The notes below the pieces were generated by a model, which worked only from the letters and a program-made list of their open reading frames with translations, did not search any database and was not told where the DNA came from. This document shows, in pieces, positions 25,538 to 36,547 of a stretch of DNA of 64,000 bases. The DNA is from Mrakia gelida. Lineage: Eukaryota; Basidiomycota; Tremellomycetes; Cystofilobasidiales; Mrakiaceae. The stretch lies in the NCBI GenBank assembly GCA_024345305.1, contig BRON01000018.1, forward strand, positions 558,001 to 622,000, given 5' to 3'. The position numbers and the translations under genes are program-made. How positions within the stretch are numbered: position 1 is the stretch's first letter; each line of letters begins with the position of its first letter.

Positions 25538-26865
25538 CACCTTCTCCATCTCCCACCCTTCGAGTCTCTGTCGAAGTTCTGGAACGGATCCTCTTCTTTG
25601 CCTTCGCTCCCTCCAGATCCTCGATCTTCCTTCCTTACTCCCTCGACTCCAACGACTCCCAGCACCCTCCTCCCCCTCTCGTCACTCCCTCCTCCAACGC
25701 GTCCCACCTCCTTCGCATCTCCACCGGAGTGCTTCAACTCTCCCTCCCTCTCTTCTGGTCCTCCGTCACCAGCGGCTCATCAAGAGACTGGTCCCTCTTC
25801 TTCGACCCAACGGAAGGACTGCTCGTCGGAGAAGAGCGCGAGGAGAGGAGGTCGTGGATCGAGGAGGTCAAGCTCAACTTCTCGCCTCACTCCCAGATTC
25901 CTTACGATTTCGACATCACCAGGAGTTTTCTGAGGGGAGAGGCAGTCGGAGACCGAGTTCTCGTGGACCTGGCAGCCGTCGCTCTCCCGAATCTTCGTCA
26001 GATCGTCTTCTTCGAGGGGAGGTTGGAGGGTGGAGGAAGCATTGAGATAATTGATGAGCAGGGCGACACGGTTCTCCTAGCAACACCCAAGGATCCAGAC
26101 GACCCAGAGCAACACGATCGCCCTCTTCAAGGGACTCGAGTACGAGTGGTCCGGACGGATGAGGGACGATCGCCTCGCTCCTTACGTTCTCGCTTGTCGG
26201 AGGGAGCGAGGTCTGTCGAACTTCGCGTCCGAATACGAGGAGGACCACTACGATTCGATCAACGAGGAGTCATTGGATCGACATCTGGAAGCCATCGGAA
26301 TGGACGACGAGGAGGAGGAACAAGAGTGGATGTTCGAGCAGATCCAGATCAACGCCTTTCAAACTCGTCGGCTCACTACCGTTCCACTCTTCGTTGACCC
26401 CTCCCACTCCTCCCAACACACCTACGAAGCTCCGCTCGACCTCTTCGAAGACCTTTACGGCTCGGAACTCATCGCATGGAGGACCAACACCATCCAGACC
26501 TCCTCCTTCATCTGCTTTCCTCCCGTCGGACGCGATCCCAACCTCGTCGAGAACTGGCCTGAGATGGTCGAGCAGCTGAAGTGGGCTTCGAAATGGATCC
26601 CCTTCCGGTTCGAAGGGTTTGAGAGGCGATTCTGGGAGCGCGTTCGGCTGAGTGAGGAGTGTCCTTGGGGAGAGGAGTGGACGTGGAGGAATGAGGAGGG
26701 GAAGGTCGAGCTGTTGAACGACGTGTTTGTTCACCAGGAAAGGTGAGAGCTGCTTGTTTCTTCTTGGAACTTCGACCTCGTCGTAGGCTAACCGCTTCGT
26801 ATCTGGTTCTTCGCTTGACCTGCAGGATGACATCGGCGGAGGCGGACGAGCTAGACTTGGACTGA
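25538..26865 (+). pseudogene. F-box-like paralog lacking a start codon
   Basis: The open frame from about 25538 reads TLRVSVEVLERILFFAF, matching the start of the copy at 50831 (PPLRVPLEVLERILFFTF), but the ATG is missing. No Met follows for over 150 codons. Later LLVGEEREERRSWIEEVKLN and LVDLAAVALPNLRQ match the intact gene at 30241. Near 26030-26100 the coding frame changes. A 70-nt intron with a weak GTTGGA donor could bridge it; otherwise it is a frameshift. The last part (WEMVEQ to VFVHQE) is joined through an intron (26741-26825) to a short exon ending TGA at 26865. It is probably decayed together with its divergent MYND partner. Confidence 0.6.
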
Positions 26866-27287
26866 GCGTCGAGGTACGTCTCTTTTTAGACGACGCGTCT
26901 CTTTCGAGTCGAGCTCCAACTGACCCTTCAACCCCTACCTTCTTGAAGCGTCGCACTTACATCTAGTGATATATGGTCGAAGATCTGGCCTGACGTTTCA
27001 CCTTTCGCCTGGAGTCACTTCCCCGTGAGCGTCTCGAACTTCCCTTTGATCTTTCTCCTCCCGTCGCTCGCTCACTCTTTCTCCTGCCTTCCATCCCTCT
27101 TCTCTCTCAGCTCATCCAACGTCGCTCGCTACTCCTACATCTCCCTCGAAATGCATAAAAGGCGCTCTCTTGATATCCTCTTCCTTTCTCATCATCAACC
27201 ACCATCCTCAACTTCGACCTCATCTCTCGACTTCCCTCTGCTCCTTCATTTTCCCTCCCACTCAAACCAACACCACCACCCCTCACC
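26866..27287. promoter_or_regulatory. Promoter region of the secreted cysteine-rich protein gene
   Basis: 422 bases, strongly CT-rich in the 150 bases before the ATG, as is usual for well-expressed fungal genes. GCATAAAAGG near 27151 is a plausible TATA-like element. No coding region was seen. Confidence 0.4.
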
Positions 27288-28272
27288 ATGCTCGCTCAAC
27301 TCCTCGCCGTCTCCTTCTCTCTCGCTGCTTTCGTCGTTGAAGCTGCTCCTATCGGACAACTCGCTCTTCAGTCGGAATCCATCCCTCGAGTCGACTGCCC
27401 TGCTCCCATCACGACGTGAGTCTCTCCTCCTCGTTCTTCGATTCGGGAAGCTCCGAGCTGACTCCCTTAACCTCCAATGATCTTCTTTCGATTAGTTACA
27501 TCTGCCCTCCCGGCGTCAAAACTCTCCCTTCGGCCTCTGGCTACCTCGCTTGCGGACTGTTCGTCTCCTCCTCCTCGCTTTCCCTCCTTTCTCATCAACT
27601 CTTCGCTGACTCCCCTCTCCTTCTCTTCCTATCCCAGCCCCGAACCCTTCGAGTCTCACCAAACCTGCATCTACAAAACCTACGGGAACTTTGTGTCGGT
27701 CAACTACAAGTTCGACGGATCCTTCGATGCTGAGATGGGATCGGATGCGGCTTGTGAGCGGTGGTCGAGAGCTGTGACGACTTGTGGACCTGAAGGGGAT
27801 GTTGAGGAGACGGACGAGACGGTGGCGAGTGGTCTCGGTGGTATTTGTGAGGGAGAGGAGACTGAGTGAGTTCCCCTTCCCTTCGTTCGGTGTTCGACGC
27901 GTCGAGACTTGAGGCTGACTCTTGCCTCTGCTTCTCTCTTCGTTTCAGGCACTTCTGCCCCGAGGGGTTCTCTGCTGGTTCCATCAGCGAGACCGACTTC
28001 GTCTGCATCTCGTTCGTTCCCTCAGCATCTCTTCTCCTCTCCTCTCGATTGACCTCGAAGCTGACCTTTCCCTCCCTCTCCTCTTCCTCCCCTCCAGGTC
28101 CACCAACGTCTGCTACTACTACGTCGACAGCGGTCTCCTCGATCTCTCCGATGATACGAGGATCGACACTACCAACTACCGACTCGAGGACTACGAGAAC
28201 GGATGCCCGGAATTCGCGAGCAACTCGACGACGTGCTCGAACGTTTTGAGCTGGTTGGTTTCGGTCGCTTGA
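27288..28272 (+). CDS. Small secreted cysteine-rich protein
   Basis: Five exons (27288-27415, 27496-27558, 27638-27865, 27949-28011, 28098-28272) give 218 residues. The N-terminus MLAQLLAVSFSLAAFVVEAAP is a good signal peptide with cleavage expected after the Ala-rich end. The mature part has twelve cysteines, an even number, spread over all exons (YICPPG, YLACG, HQTCIY, GICEGE, HFCPEG, NVCYYY, ENGCPEF, TTCSNV). It also has an NST sequon near the end. It contains no catalytic motif and is strongly acidic. A cell-wall, surface or effector-like role is possible; no family is recognised. The pyrimidine-rich leader suggests good expression. Confidence 0.85.
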
Positions 28273-28776
28273 GGTATGGGATGGGATGGGTTGTGTAGTA
28301 GCTAGCTGGTTTGGCTTTTTGTCGATTCATGCTTTTGCGCTGCTGTTGCTCGAACGGTTTGGATCCGCGAGAGAAAAGAAAAGCTAGAAGGGATGCTCGC
28401 TCTCGAAAGCTAGAGCAAGAGGCGACGAATTCGAGTTCGACGTTCTCGCTTCGCTACTTGCGAAAGCCATCGCAACCTCAGAGCCCCTGCTCGGCTACCT
28501 TTCTAAGCACTCTCTGATATCCGAGCCAGGCCCCTTCGAGAGACACAAAAGCGAGGACAAAGTGACTTCCGGTCGTTCGAAGAAAGTCGAGTCGAGTCAA
28601 GAGCGAGGTCGTCGTTTCATGAGATCGTGTGCGCATAAAGAGGGTATCTGAGAGCGAACAAAGATACGGTGATGATTCGGTCAGCTTGTGAAGTGAAGAG
28701 TCGGACCGAAACGAAGAGAAACGGAAGACTCACAGGTACTCGACGCGTCGAGAGGAGAGACGAAGGCCGACCGGAT
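28273..28776. other. Convergent spacer
   Basis: 504 bases between the cysteine-rich protein gene and the 3' end of the MYND gene. GACGCGTC occurs at about 28742. No gene was seen. Confidence 0.5.
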
Positions 28777-30088
28777 TCACCACGACGGCTTCGAGCAGAT
28801 GAGCTTGTGCTCCTTCCATCGAAGCTTTTGATGATCTGCGATCATCGAGAGGAAGAGGCGAGGTCAGAAAGGGGCAGCGAAAGAGGGAGAAGGGATGGAG
28901 AGAGGGAAGACGAAGGACGAGGCTGACCTCGACAGCAGTAGCGAACAGCTCGACACTAGAGGGTCAAGAGGAGCAAGCGAGTCAGCTATGTCAACCCGAG
29001 ACGGAAGATGTACAGTTGCGAAGAAGAAGAAGACTGACGTTTGAGCACATGAAGTTGACGCCCTCGACGCAAGGCGGATGCGTCGTCCCTGAGCGATCCG
29101 CGAAGACGTCGCATTTCCACCACAGCAGATCGCACAACCCTACATAGTCCTCCCCGAAGCTGAGCGATCCCGACTCCAGCACTTTGACGAACTTGACCAG
29201 GCCCTTGTAAGCAAGGCGAGACTCAGATTCCTGGGAGTGCTGGTACGAGACGAACGTGGACGTGAGCAGATGGTTCGCGTTGTGTCGCCAGTACTGGAGG
29301 TGTTGGAGGAGGTCCGAGGGAGGGGTGAAGGGAGGGGCAGTAGGTTGGAGATGGTGTTGGTTGATGAGGTAGACTTCCGACGTGAGGGCGAAGAGACCAA
29401 GCTCTCTCAGCAAGGAGTCGTAACGAAGAGTGGCGAGCTTGATCTGTTTCGCAGAACAAGACGGGGAAGGGTCAGTTGTATCTCCTTGAGTCAATAGAGA
29501 GTCATTGGTGAGAGCCGTACATCTTTAACCGGTGGTTCCAGTGCGAAGAAAAAGTCATTGAAGATGACGTCCAGTCGAGAGAGTTGTACGACGAGAAACA
29601 AGGCGACCTCGTCGAGATTTTCGCGTCGCCTGCTGAAGGCGACTCCACTGATCATGCTCTTGAAGCTGAAGCGCAGGACTTCGAAGAACTCGCTCTTGAA
29701 GTCCCAGGGCGTGTTGAAGAAGGTCCTGAGGAAGGAAGGTAGGGGTCGGGAAGCGAACGTCTCCTGCGAGAGGGAGGGAAGGCAAGGGCGCAAGACGGTC
29801 AGCTCTCGAGTCAAAAGGATAGAAAGCAGAGGTCAGAGCTGACGTAAAAGACACCGGAGAGATGCGTAGTCTTTTCGTGTATCCTCTGAATCGAAGCAGA
29901 ATTGAGTTTCAGGGTCAGCGAGCTTCGTAGACGGAGGGAGAAGCAAAAGAAAGGAGCGAGCTCGCACGAACCTGCTCCAGTTCTGCCAACTTCCTGATCT
30001 GCTCCTGCGAAGGCAAGCTCGTAGTGAAGCCATCTGGTGACGATGTGATTCCGATGATCTTGGCGTAGTCGGCAGGAGTGAAATCCAT
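28777..30088 (-). CDS. MYND zinc-finger protein (intact copy)
   Basis: Six exons (29972-30088, 29844-29885, 29521-29763, 29039-29443, 28928-28955, 28777-28835) give 297 residues. The protein starts MDFTPADYAKIIG and is mostly helical. At the C-terminus lies a MYND-type finger: WWKCDVF, PPCVEG...FMCSN, CRAVRYCCR, DHQKLRWKEHKLIC. This follows the Cys-x2-Cys ... Cys-Cys ... His-x3-Cys order, spread over three exons. MYND fingers bind short proline-rich peptides and zinc. No SET domain is present, so it is not an SMYD methyltransferase. It is divergent from the F-box gene at 30241 across 152 bases; the same pair occurs in decayed form at 24.6-26.9 kb. Confidence 0.8.
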
Positions 30089-30240
30089 CTCGAAAGACAA
30101 AGGGGAAGGGAAAGGTGGGCCGAGTCGAAGTTGGGGAGGAGGAAAGGAAGTTGAGCTCGACCTCTTCTTCTTTTGTTTGCCCTCCAACCCCTTTGACGAC
30201 CTGCCTATCTCGCGCCAAAAATTGCCCCACCTCGCTCGCC
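30089..30240. promoter_or_regulatory. Bidirectional promoter of the MYND/F-box pair
   Basis: The 152 bases between the two divergent ATGs are the only sequence able to drive both genes. The equivalent part is missing in the decayed copy of the pair near 25.54 kb. No factor site was recognised. Confidence 0.45.
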
Positions 30241-31257
30241 ATGAGCTCCCCCTCTCTACCGAGTGAGATGATCGACCATATCCTCTCGTTCTACTTCGAA
30301 TCGAACCTCCCTCTCGCGACACCCACCTCGGTCGACCCATCCTCCTCCCCGCTCCTCTCCTCGTCCCACCTCCTCCTCGTCTCGAAGCTCTTCTACTCCC
30401 TCACAATACCTCATCTCTTTCGATCCATCACCATCCTCACGTCCAACGATTACCTCGTCTACTGGCATCCAACTCGAGGAATCTTCGCTGGGGAAAGTGG
30501 GAGGGACAAGGCGAGCTGGGTCAAGGAGCTGAAAGTCAACGCATCAACAAACACCCAACTCCCAATCGACCTCCCCCTCGTTCGCAACAACAACAGGAGG
30601 ATACCCAAGCTTCCCAGAGTGCTCGTCAACCTCGCTCCCGTACCTCTTCCTCGTCTGAAGCATCTCTGCTTTTTCGAAGTTTCAAACGAGCTCGAGATCT
30701 ACGAGAGGGAGAAGAGCAGCGGGAGGGTGCTCGCGGGCGACGTGGAGCTCAGAGAGGATGTAAAGAGGCTTAAAAAGCTCGCTGGGATGAAGGGAAGGGT
30801 CAGGAGTGTTACTAGGGTGGACAACGGCGAGGTCGCTGGACGAATCGAAGGGACTCAACGGATTCTCGACTCACTCAAAATCGAACGACACCGCCTTTTC
30901 CACCACCTCCTCTCCTCCTCCTCCCCAATCCAAACTGTCCGAATGCAGCTCAATCACGCTCACATCGCCATTGCTCTCTTCGAAACCCTCCCCACCCTAC
31001 CCCTCTACCCTCCCCTCACCGTCTACCCTTGCTCGCCTCACCCGTACGGAGAAACGAGCTTCTTCGCTACCTCGTCGTTTGTCGCCCAGGTCTTCAACAG
31101 TCAAACACCATGCGACTTCATCGGAGTGCCTCCTCCGTGTAGAAGGGCTGTCGTGATGGGGATAGAGGATGGGGTGAGAGGGGAAGAGCTGGGACGACGC
31201 GACAGATGGCGATGGGTCGAGGAGGATGGGTCGTTTTCCCCTTTCATGGCTGTTTAG
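30241..31257 (+). CDS. F-box-like protein (intact member of a local family)
   Basis: A single exon of 338 residues beginning MSSPSLPSEMIDHILSFYF. The LPSEMIDHIL start, SHLLLVSKLFYSL and IPHLFRSI follow the F-box pattern of fungal proteins. A block WHPTRGIFAGESGRDKASWV is shared with the copies at 25538 (DPTEGLLVGEE) and 50831 (HPTHGLLVGD), so the three form one family. The C-terminal part is mixed and ends GSFSPFMAV. A splice-like GTGAG follows 10 nt after the stop. It is likely an SCF adaptor or a related recruiter; the target is unknown. Confidence 0.72.
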   Translation: MSSPSLPSEMIDHILSFYFESNLPLATPTSVDPSSSPLLSSSHLLLVSKLFYSLTIPHLFRSITILTSNDYLVYWHPTRGIFAGESGRDKASWVKELKVNASTNTQLPIDLPLVRNNNRRIPKLPRVLVNLAPVPLPRLKHLCFFEVSNELEIYEREKSSGRVLAGDVELREDVKRLKKLAGMKGRVRSVTRVDNGEVAGRIEGTQRILDSLKIERHRLFHHLLSSSSPIQTVRMQLNHAHIAIALFETLPTLPLYPPLTVYPCSPHPYGETSFFATSSFVAQVFNSQTPCDFIGVPPPCRRAVVMGIEDGVRGEELGRRDRWRWVEEDGSFSPFMAV

Positions 31258-32149
31258 GACCACCAAGGTGAGCTCACCACCTGCTATCCGTCGCGATTTA
31301 ATTCTTCCTAAAGCTTTGCTGACCTTCCCTGTCTTCTACCTTGCCTTCAGCAGCCCTCGTTGCGTCCGTCGCCGGTCGTCGTTCAACTCGTCGCGGACGT
31401 CTGGTCCCTCTCTCCATCTTCGTAACCCCTCTGTGAGCTAAACAAAGGTCTCATCATCTCTGAGAGATTGCGGTTCTCCACCCTTACTGATTCCTCTTCT
31501 CCTCCTCTACGTCTTTGCTCCCTCCAGATCGTTTGTCGACTCGTCTTGCTTCTCTTTCTTTGCCTCCACCAGCCGTTCTCGGGTCTCTCCTTCCCACATC
31601 ACCACCATTACTGCTTTACACAGCGCTCTTACTCTCTACCACACCTAACTCTAATCATCTCGATCTCACGGTATCGCTCGTTACTTTTCTCTGCTTCGAC
31701 CGCGTCGCGTCTCTCGTTTCTTTACTTCCTTCGTTCGCTCACTACTCCTCTAGTTACTTCGGTTGCTCTCATCATGGCATCTTGATATCTAATCCATAAT
31801 CTTGCCTCTGTCATTCTGCGCGCTTGTTTCCTCGCTCTTTCTCAAGTGCGAACCTGAAAGGCTTATGTCGACGCGTCGTCGGATTCCCACTGCGCGGCGC
31901 GGCATCGCCTTTCCAGATCAACGCAGGAAAATTCAGTGGAATTGACTACGAGCATACCTTATCATGTTTAGAAAGCTTGAGTGATCGTAAAGCGTAGAAA
32001 ACGCGTCGACGCGCGACGCTCAACTCGTTCGCGACTTTCCTTCACCCTCTCTCCGGACCTTGCTAGAGGTGGAGAGAGAGAGAGAGGATGTCGTCGAACG
32101 AGAGACTTCGTCGAAATATAGCCTCCGTGGTGCGGACGAGGCGATCTCG
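31258..32149. other. Gene-poor spacer
   Basis: 892 bases downstream of the F-box gene. The first half is pyrimidine-rich and includes GTGAG and CAG pairs compatible with spliced untranslated RNA. Further on are the palindromes GACGCGTC near 31871 and CGCGTCGACGCGCG near 32003. No protein-coding gene was recognised. Confidence 0.4.
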
Positions 32150-33200
32150 AGACAAAAAAACAACACGTCGGGTCGCTCCTGCCTTGTGAGTAACCCTCCA
32201 GGTCCTTCAGGGATGATGAGCGACAGGGATGCGACTCGACGTCTCTGAGGGATCTAGAATGCTTACTCTCAAAGGGAGACTAGACCGACAAGAGCAGAAA
32301 AGAGGAAAGAGAAAAAGAGGAGAAGAGGAGAGCGAGAGGTGGACGTTTGAACTCGCGACGGGGTACCGCCCTCTTCTGGTTTGACGCAGGGAACAATGTA
32401 TCCGCTCAAGAACAGAACGTTCAACTGCAAGAGCTCCTTTGGGATGCGATAGATGGGATCGGAAGGGAGAAGGAAGGAAGAAGAAGAAGCAAGGGGTGAA
32501 CGGCGTTGACGCGTCTCGGGTGAAGTTTGCTCATCGTAGAGGAAAGAGCAGATTACCCGAGATCACGGTACGGATTCACCCCAGGCGCCGTTGAAAGAGC
32601 ACAGAGCGGAGGAAAATTACGAGCGAACCCGAGCAAAAGGTCGGGACGCGTCGCCAGCCTCGGGTTCGTAACCTTTTTCGCTGCTTCGATACGAAGAGCA
32701 GAACAGTCGGACCCGGGAAAAGACGGACTGCTACTCTGAGATCCTTTTGCTCAAAGAAACGAAGGAAGAAGAGAGAGAGAAAGAGAGCGAAGCGAAAGGT
32801 GCGCGTCGTCACCGAACTTGGGACTGTGACCTTTTCCAGTTCGTGGTGGGAAAGACCTACGAACCCAACTCGGTATGGAAGGACGGAATACAACATTCCA
32901 CCGTTTTGACAAGAGCAGGAAAATATAAAAATGAAGGAAGAGGAGACAGAGAGACCACAATCGAACGGGCGACAGATCGCGTCGCGCTGAACCTCCTTGG
33001 GTTCGACCCCTTCGCACTCCTCACGAGGAAGGTGGGAACCCAAAGAGCTGCAACCGAGCCGATTACCTCAAAGTTTCCCTGCTGACGCGAAGGCCGAAGA
33101 GAAAGTTGGATAAAGGGAAGGAACATAAAGCGAGCAAGAGGTCGCGTCGCTCCGTCCCCCTCAGGCCTGACACTCTCCCACGGCGAGATGAGAGCCCTGA
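32150..33200 (-). repeat. Left arm of a diverged inverted repeat with tandem hairpin units
   Basis: Read in reverse complement, this segment matches 44560-45720 in the same order. Paired positions always sum to about 77,820 (32210/45590, 32340/45480, 32650/45180, 32820/45010, 33000/44820, 33150/44670). The best block is GGAGCGACGCGACCTCTTGC. Within it, four units of roughly 150-200 bases carry a short stem (AAAAGGT ... ACCTTTT in the clearest) around a GAACCC ... GACGCG core. No protein is predicted from it. Confidence 0.65.
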
Positions 33201-33499
33201 GGGTCAAGATAGCGATGCAACTCCAGACTCGACGAAGAGTCGAGGCAAGAACAGAGGAAGGAAGGACGAAAGTGAAAGAGAACGAATCGGTGAAAAAGCT
33301 GTCGCAAACTCAGCTTCCCCCTCCGTCTCATGATCCCGTCTCACTGCCGAGATCAAGCCACTTCTCAAAGGGCGGAGTCTCGGCCAGAAAGGCTGTCCAG
33401 AGACGTTAAAGGAAGAACGAAGCTGAACGAACGCAAACAACGACGCGTCGAGAATCAGACCGACCTCTCGGACCTTGCCCTCGATCTCCAGTCTTCAGC

Positions 33500-34988
33500 C
33501 GAGCTGTGGTCAAAGGCTGGATTCAAGAGGCCGAGTTTGGAGAGGAGGTGCTTGAGTTATGTTGGGGAGGAGGGAAGAGACGGGAAGCGGAGGGAAAACA
33601 GCTCGCTCGCTCGAAGTCGAGAGGTGACGAGGCTCGTCGTCGCGGATCAAAGACGCTCGTTCCCTCGGAGCGTCTGCGGTCCGTCTTCACAAACCTCATC
33701 ACCTCATGTCTTGAGCCAAGCAAGACGAACGAGAAAAAGGGAAGAGGGGAGGGAAGGGGAGTCAAGGTGAGTGACTTGCGAGACGCGTCGCCTCCCTCTG
33801 ACTCTCCCACGTCCCTCGCGGGGAAGCAGATTCGAGGACCAGACCAGCCACTACCCTTCCAGCCTCTCCTTGAGTTCATACCTTTGACCTCGCAAAGAAG
33901 CCAGCAGGTAGAACCCGAGCCTCGCCGGAAGGGAAAAGGTGACTGATCCGTCGCGTCTCGTTTCGCGTCGCTTCGGTACTCGTCTCAGGGCGAGGACGCG
34001 AGGACAAATGCGCCGAACGGAGGAAGATCGAAGAAGGGGGATGAATAGATCACGGGTGGTGAGATACGGTGAGTAGAGAAGGAAAGAAACGGTGGAGTTG
34101 TCGCCTCGAGCGGGGGGGAAGGACGCGTCACGTTTCGCACGCCTCTCTCCTCCACTACAAGGACAACTTCACCGTATCCAACCTGTCCCCAGCACTCCTC
34201 CGAGCCACTTCTCCTCGAGAGAGAACACAGAGCGATGATGAAGAGACGAGAAATGAGCGGATCGAGCCTCCACCCGATCCGCTCGGACGGCGTCCTCACC
34301 AGGAACCACTTGTCCCTCCTCCTCTCCTGTGCGAAGTTGAAGAGGATAGGTGAACGAGGGAGGCGAGTCGTCCGAGTGAAGCTCAGGCTCTGAAAGTTGG
34401 ACAAAAATCAAGAGGGAAAGAAAGAAGGAAACGAGAGGAGGAGCGAAGCAGGAAGGTGGAGCTGACGCTCGCTTGTCCTTGCTCCCAGGGTTCATCCCCT
34501 CAACCAAGATCAAGCTCTTTCGAGAGAAGAGAGTGAGATCTGCGCGGGGAGGTGGAGGTCTGGGAGGGAGGATAAGGTTGAGTTTGAGAGAGAAGGGAAG
34601 GAAGGAAAGGAAAGGAAAAGGGAGGAGGAGGGGAGGGAGGGGAGGAGGGATTCCCCAACCGATGAACATCTGGCTTCACGGCAAGAGCTGTGAACGAAGC
34701 TCAAGGTGTGAGGCGAGGATGCATAGGCTGGGGGAAACCTTCCTGCTCCTCGAGCGAGAGAGAAGAGAAGGAAGGGAAGAAGAACGAGATGGTGGTGGTC
34801 GTTCGAAGCTGACTCGTCTCCCTCCTCTTTTCGTTCGTTCGCAGCAGTCAGCTGACTCTCCTTTGTCGGTTACTTACCCCCTCCTCGCTTCCTCAACTTC
34901 CCCTACACCCACCCAGCCCAGCCCCAAACCACTCTCTCAGCTCTCTTCTCTCCCGAGGAAAGGAAAAGAAGGTCGAACGCTCGTCTAA
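33500..34988 (+). CDS. Unrecognised spliced gene, partly resolved
   Basis: Consecutive exons fit in phase: one ending at 33766 (KGWIQEAEFGEEVLELCW ... LVPSERLRSVFTNLITSCLE), then 33830-33907 (PDQPLPFQPLLEFIPLTSQ), 34162-34349 (DNFTVSNLSPALLRATSPRE, acidic SDDEET, ending CEVEEDR) and 34489-34532 (VHPLNQDQALSREE). A further open exon near 34854-34988 (SVTYPLLASSTSPTPTQ) ends TAA and could be the terminus, but the intron before it would exceed 300 nt, so an exon may be missed. The 5' end is unresolved and may reach into the repeat arm. No domain is recognised. If correct, its stop codon overlaps the stop of IWR1 on the other strand. Confidence 0.45.
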
Positions 34989-36547
34989 TAATCCTCCTCC
35001 CACCTATCCTCCGCCCCACTCCCAATCCCATCCCCGTAGGAGTCCTCTGAATCCCCAGCTTCCTCCTCAGGGTAGTCGTTTCGGTAGAAATCCTCGTCTG
35101 GTGCAGCGAGCGAAGCGAGCAGCATACGAACCGAAAAAAAGGAGGGGAGGGGCAAGTGGTCAGCTCGAACTCGACGCGTCCGACGTCGTTCCTCTCCCCT
35201 TCGCGGAAAGAGAACTTTCGTTGTGAGCGAGCGAGCAACTCACCATTACTATCCTCATCAACCTCATCGCTCTCCTCCCCCTCATCACTCTCCACCATCA
35301 ACTCTTCCTCTCCCTCAGCGATGTACCCCTCCACTGTCGCGCGCGCGACCATGTTGGAGGAGGAGGAGGTGGGGTGGGAGACGGAGTGGTAGTAGAGGTC
35401 GTAGACGTATTGGTCTGGTGCTGTTGGGGTGGGAGTTTGGGTGGGTGTTGGGGCTGAGGAAGAGGTGGTGGTTGAGGAGGGGATGGGGTTGGAGACTGTT
35501 GAAGAGCGAGGGAGGGAGGGAGGGCGAGACGCGACGTGAGCGAGGGAAGACGAACGAGCGAGCGAGCGCAGGGAAACGAGGGCGAGGGGGCGACCGGAGT
35601 CGGGATCCGTAAAGAAGTGGGTAGAGAAGAGTAGGAAGAGTAGAGAACTGGGACGTACCAGCCAAATACTCCCTCAGCATAGGCAAGAAAGCAGCCACGT
35701 CCGGATCCTCCTCCTCCTCCCCTCCTCCTGTTCCCGTCGGAGGCAAGATCAAGTTCCCTCCCACCTGAGCTTGGAAGTTGGAGGTAGGAACGACGATGAC
35801 TGGGTGGGCGTCGATGTATTTTAGAGGTGGGGGGAGGGAGGGGTCGGGGCTGGTGAAACGAACGAAGGGAGGGGAGGGAGGGGAGGGAGGGTGTGAGCTC
35901 GAAGTAGAACGAACGAACGAAGGAGAGGTTCGTGGGAGAGGAGAAAGGGTTGGGACGAACGTTGTCTGGATGACAGGAGGAGCTGTAGGAGCCCTTCTTG
36001 AGGGACGAGGTTGAGCTGGAGGAGCGATGATCCTGTACCGGAGGTGGGGCTGAGGGTGCGAGGGAGGAGGGGGAGGTGAAGGGAAGGAGGAGGTCGAAGG
36101 AGAGGAAGGCGGTTGCTGCTGGGAAGACGAGAGGAGACGGGCGATTTTGGACTGGACGAACGCCAAGAGGGAGAGATAAGAACAACATCGTCTCTAGTGG
36201 TGTGGGAAGAAGCGAGCGAGATGGGAGGAGGAGCGTCCAAACTGACCCTCAAAGCTTCCCCTCCAGTCCCTTCCTCCCACCCTTCCCCTACGGTCTCTGC
36301 AAGCCTGAAGACTCCCTTGTTCCCACTCTGCCCCGAAACCTCCTTGGATCTCTTCTTCGGTCTGTAGGAATCATCGATGACTGCGTACGTCGGTGGTTCG
36401 AACGCAAGAGTCAGAGATCAGCTCGATGCGAGCTCAAAGGGGGAAGGAGGCGAGGGGATGGGCCGAACGAAGGGATTCCAGGGGGTCCTCGGTGATTTTC
36501 CGCTTGATACGGAGAATCGTGAAGCCAGGAGGAGGAGCGGAGGTCAT
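34985..36547 (-). CDS. IWR1: IWR1-type RNA polymerase II nuclear import factor
   Basis: Five exons (36469-36547, 36247-36380, 35659-36151, 35244-35495, 34985-35097) give 356 residues. The N-terminus has FTILRIKRKITEDPLESL, the classic Iwr1 opening. GVFRLAETV follows, then a long Pro/Ser-rich middle. The C-terminal Iwr1 domain is unmistakable: QYVYDLYYHSV, then an acidic run (ESDEGEESDEVDEDSN), then FYRNDYPEEE. Iwr1 binds assembled RNA polymerase II and brings it into the nucleus with importin alpha; its basic N-terminus acts as the import signal. It is divergent from the pinin-domain gene across 171 bases. Confidence 0.92.

Noticed and set aside
32990..33015. A tRNA gene from the GGGTTCGACCCC T-arm-like sequence
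   Set aside because: No acceptor stem, anticodon arm or A-box could be found at tRNA spacing; the sequence is part of the repeat units instead.
35298..36188. Alternative 296-residue frame in the IWR1 exon region
   Set aside because: The Iwr1 motifs lie in another frame joined by good splice sites; this frame is Pro/Ser shadow.
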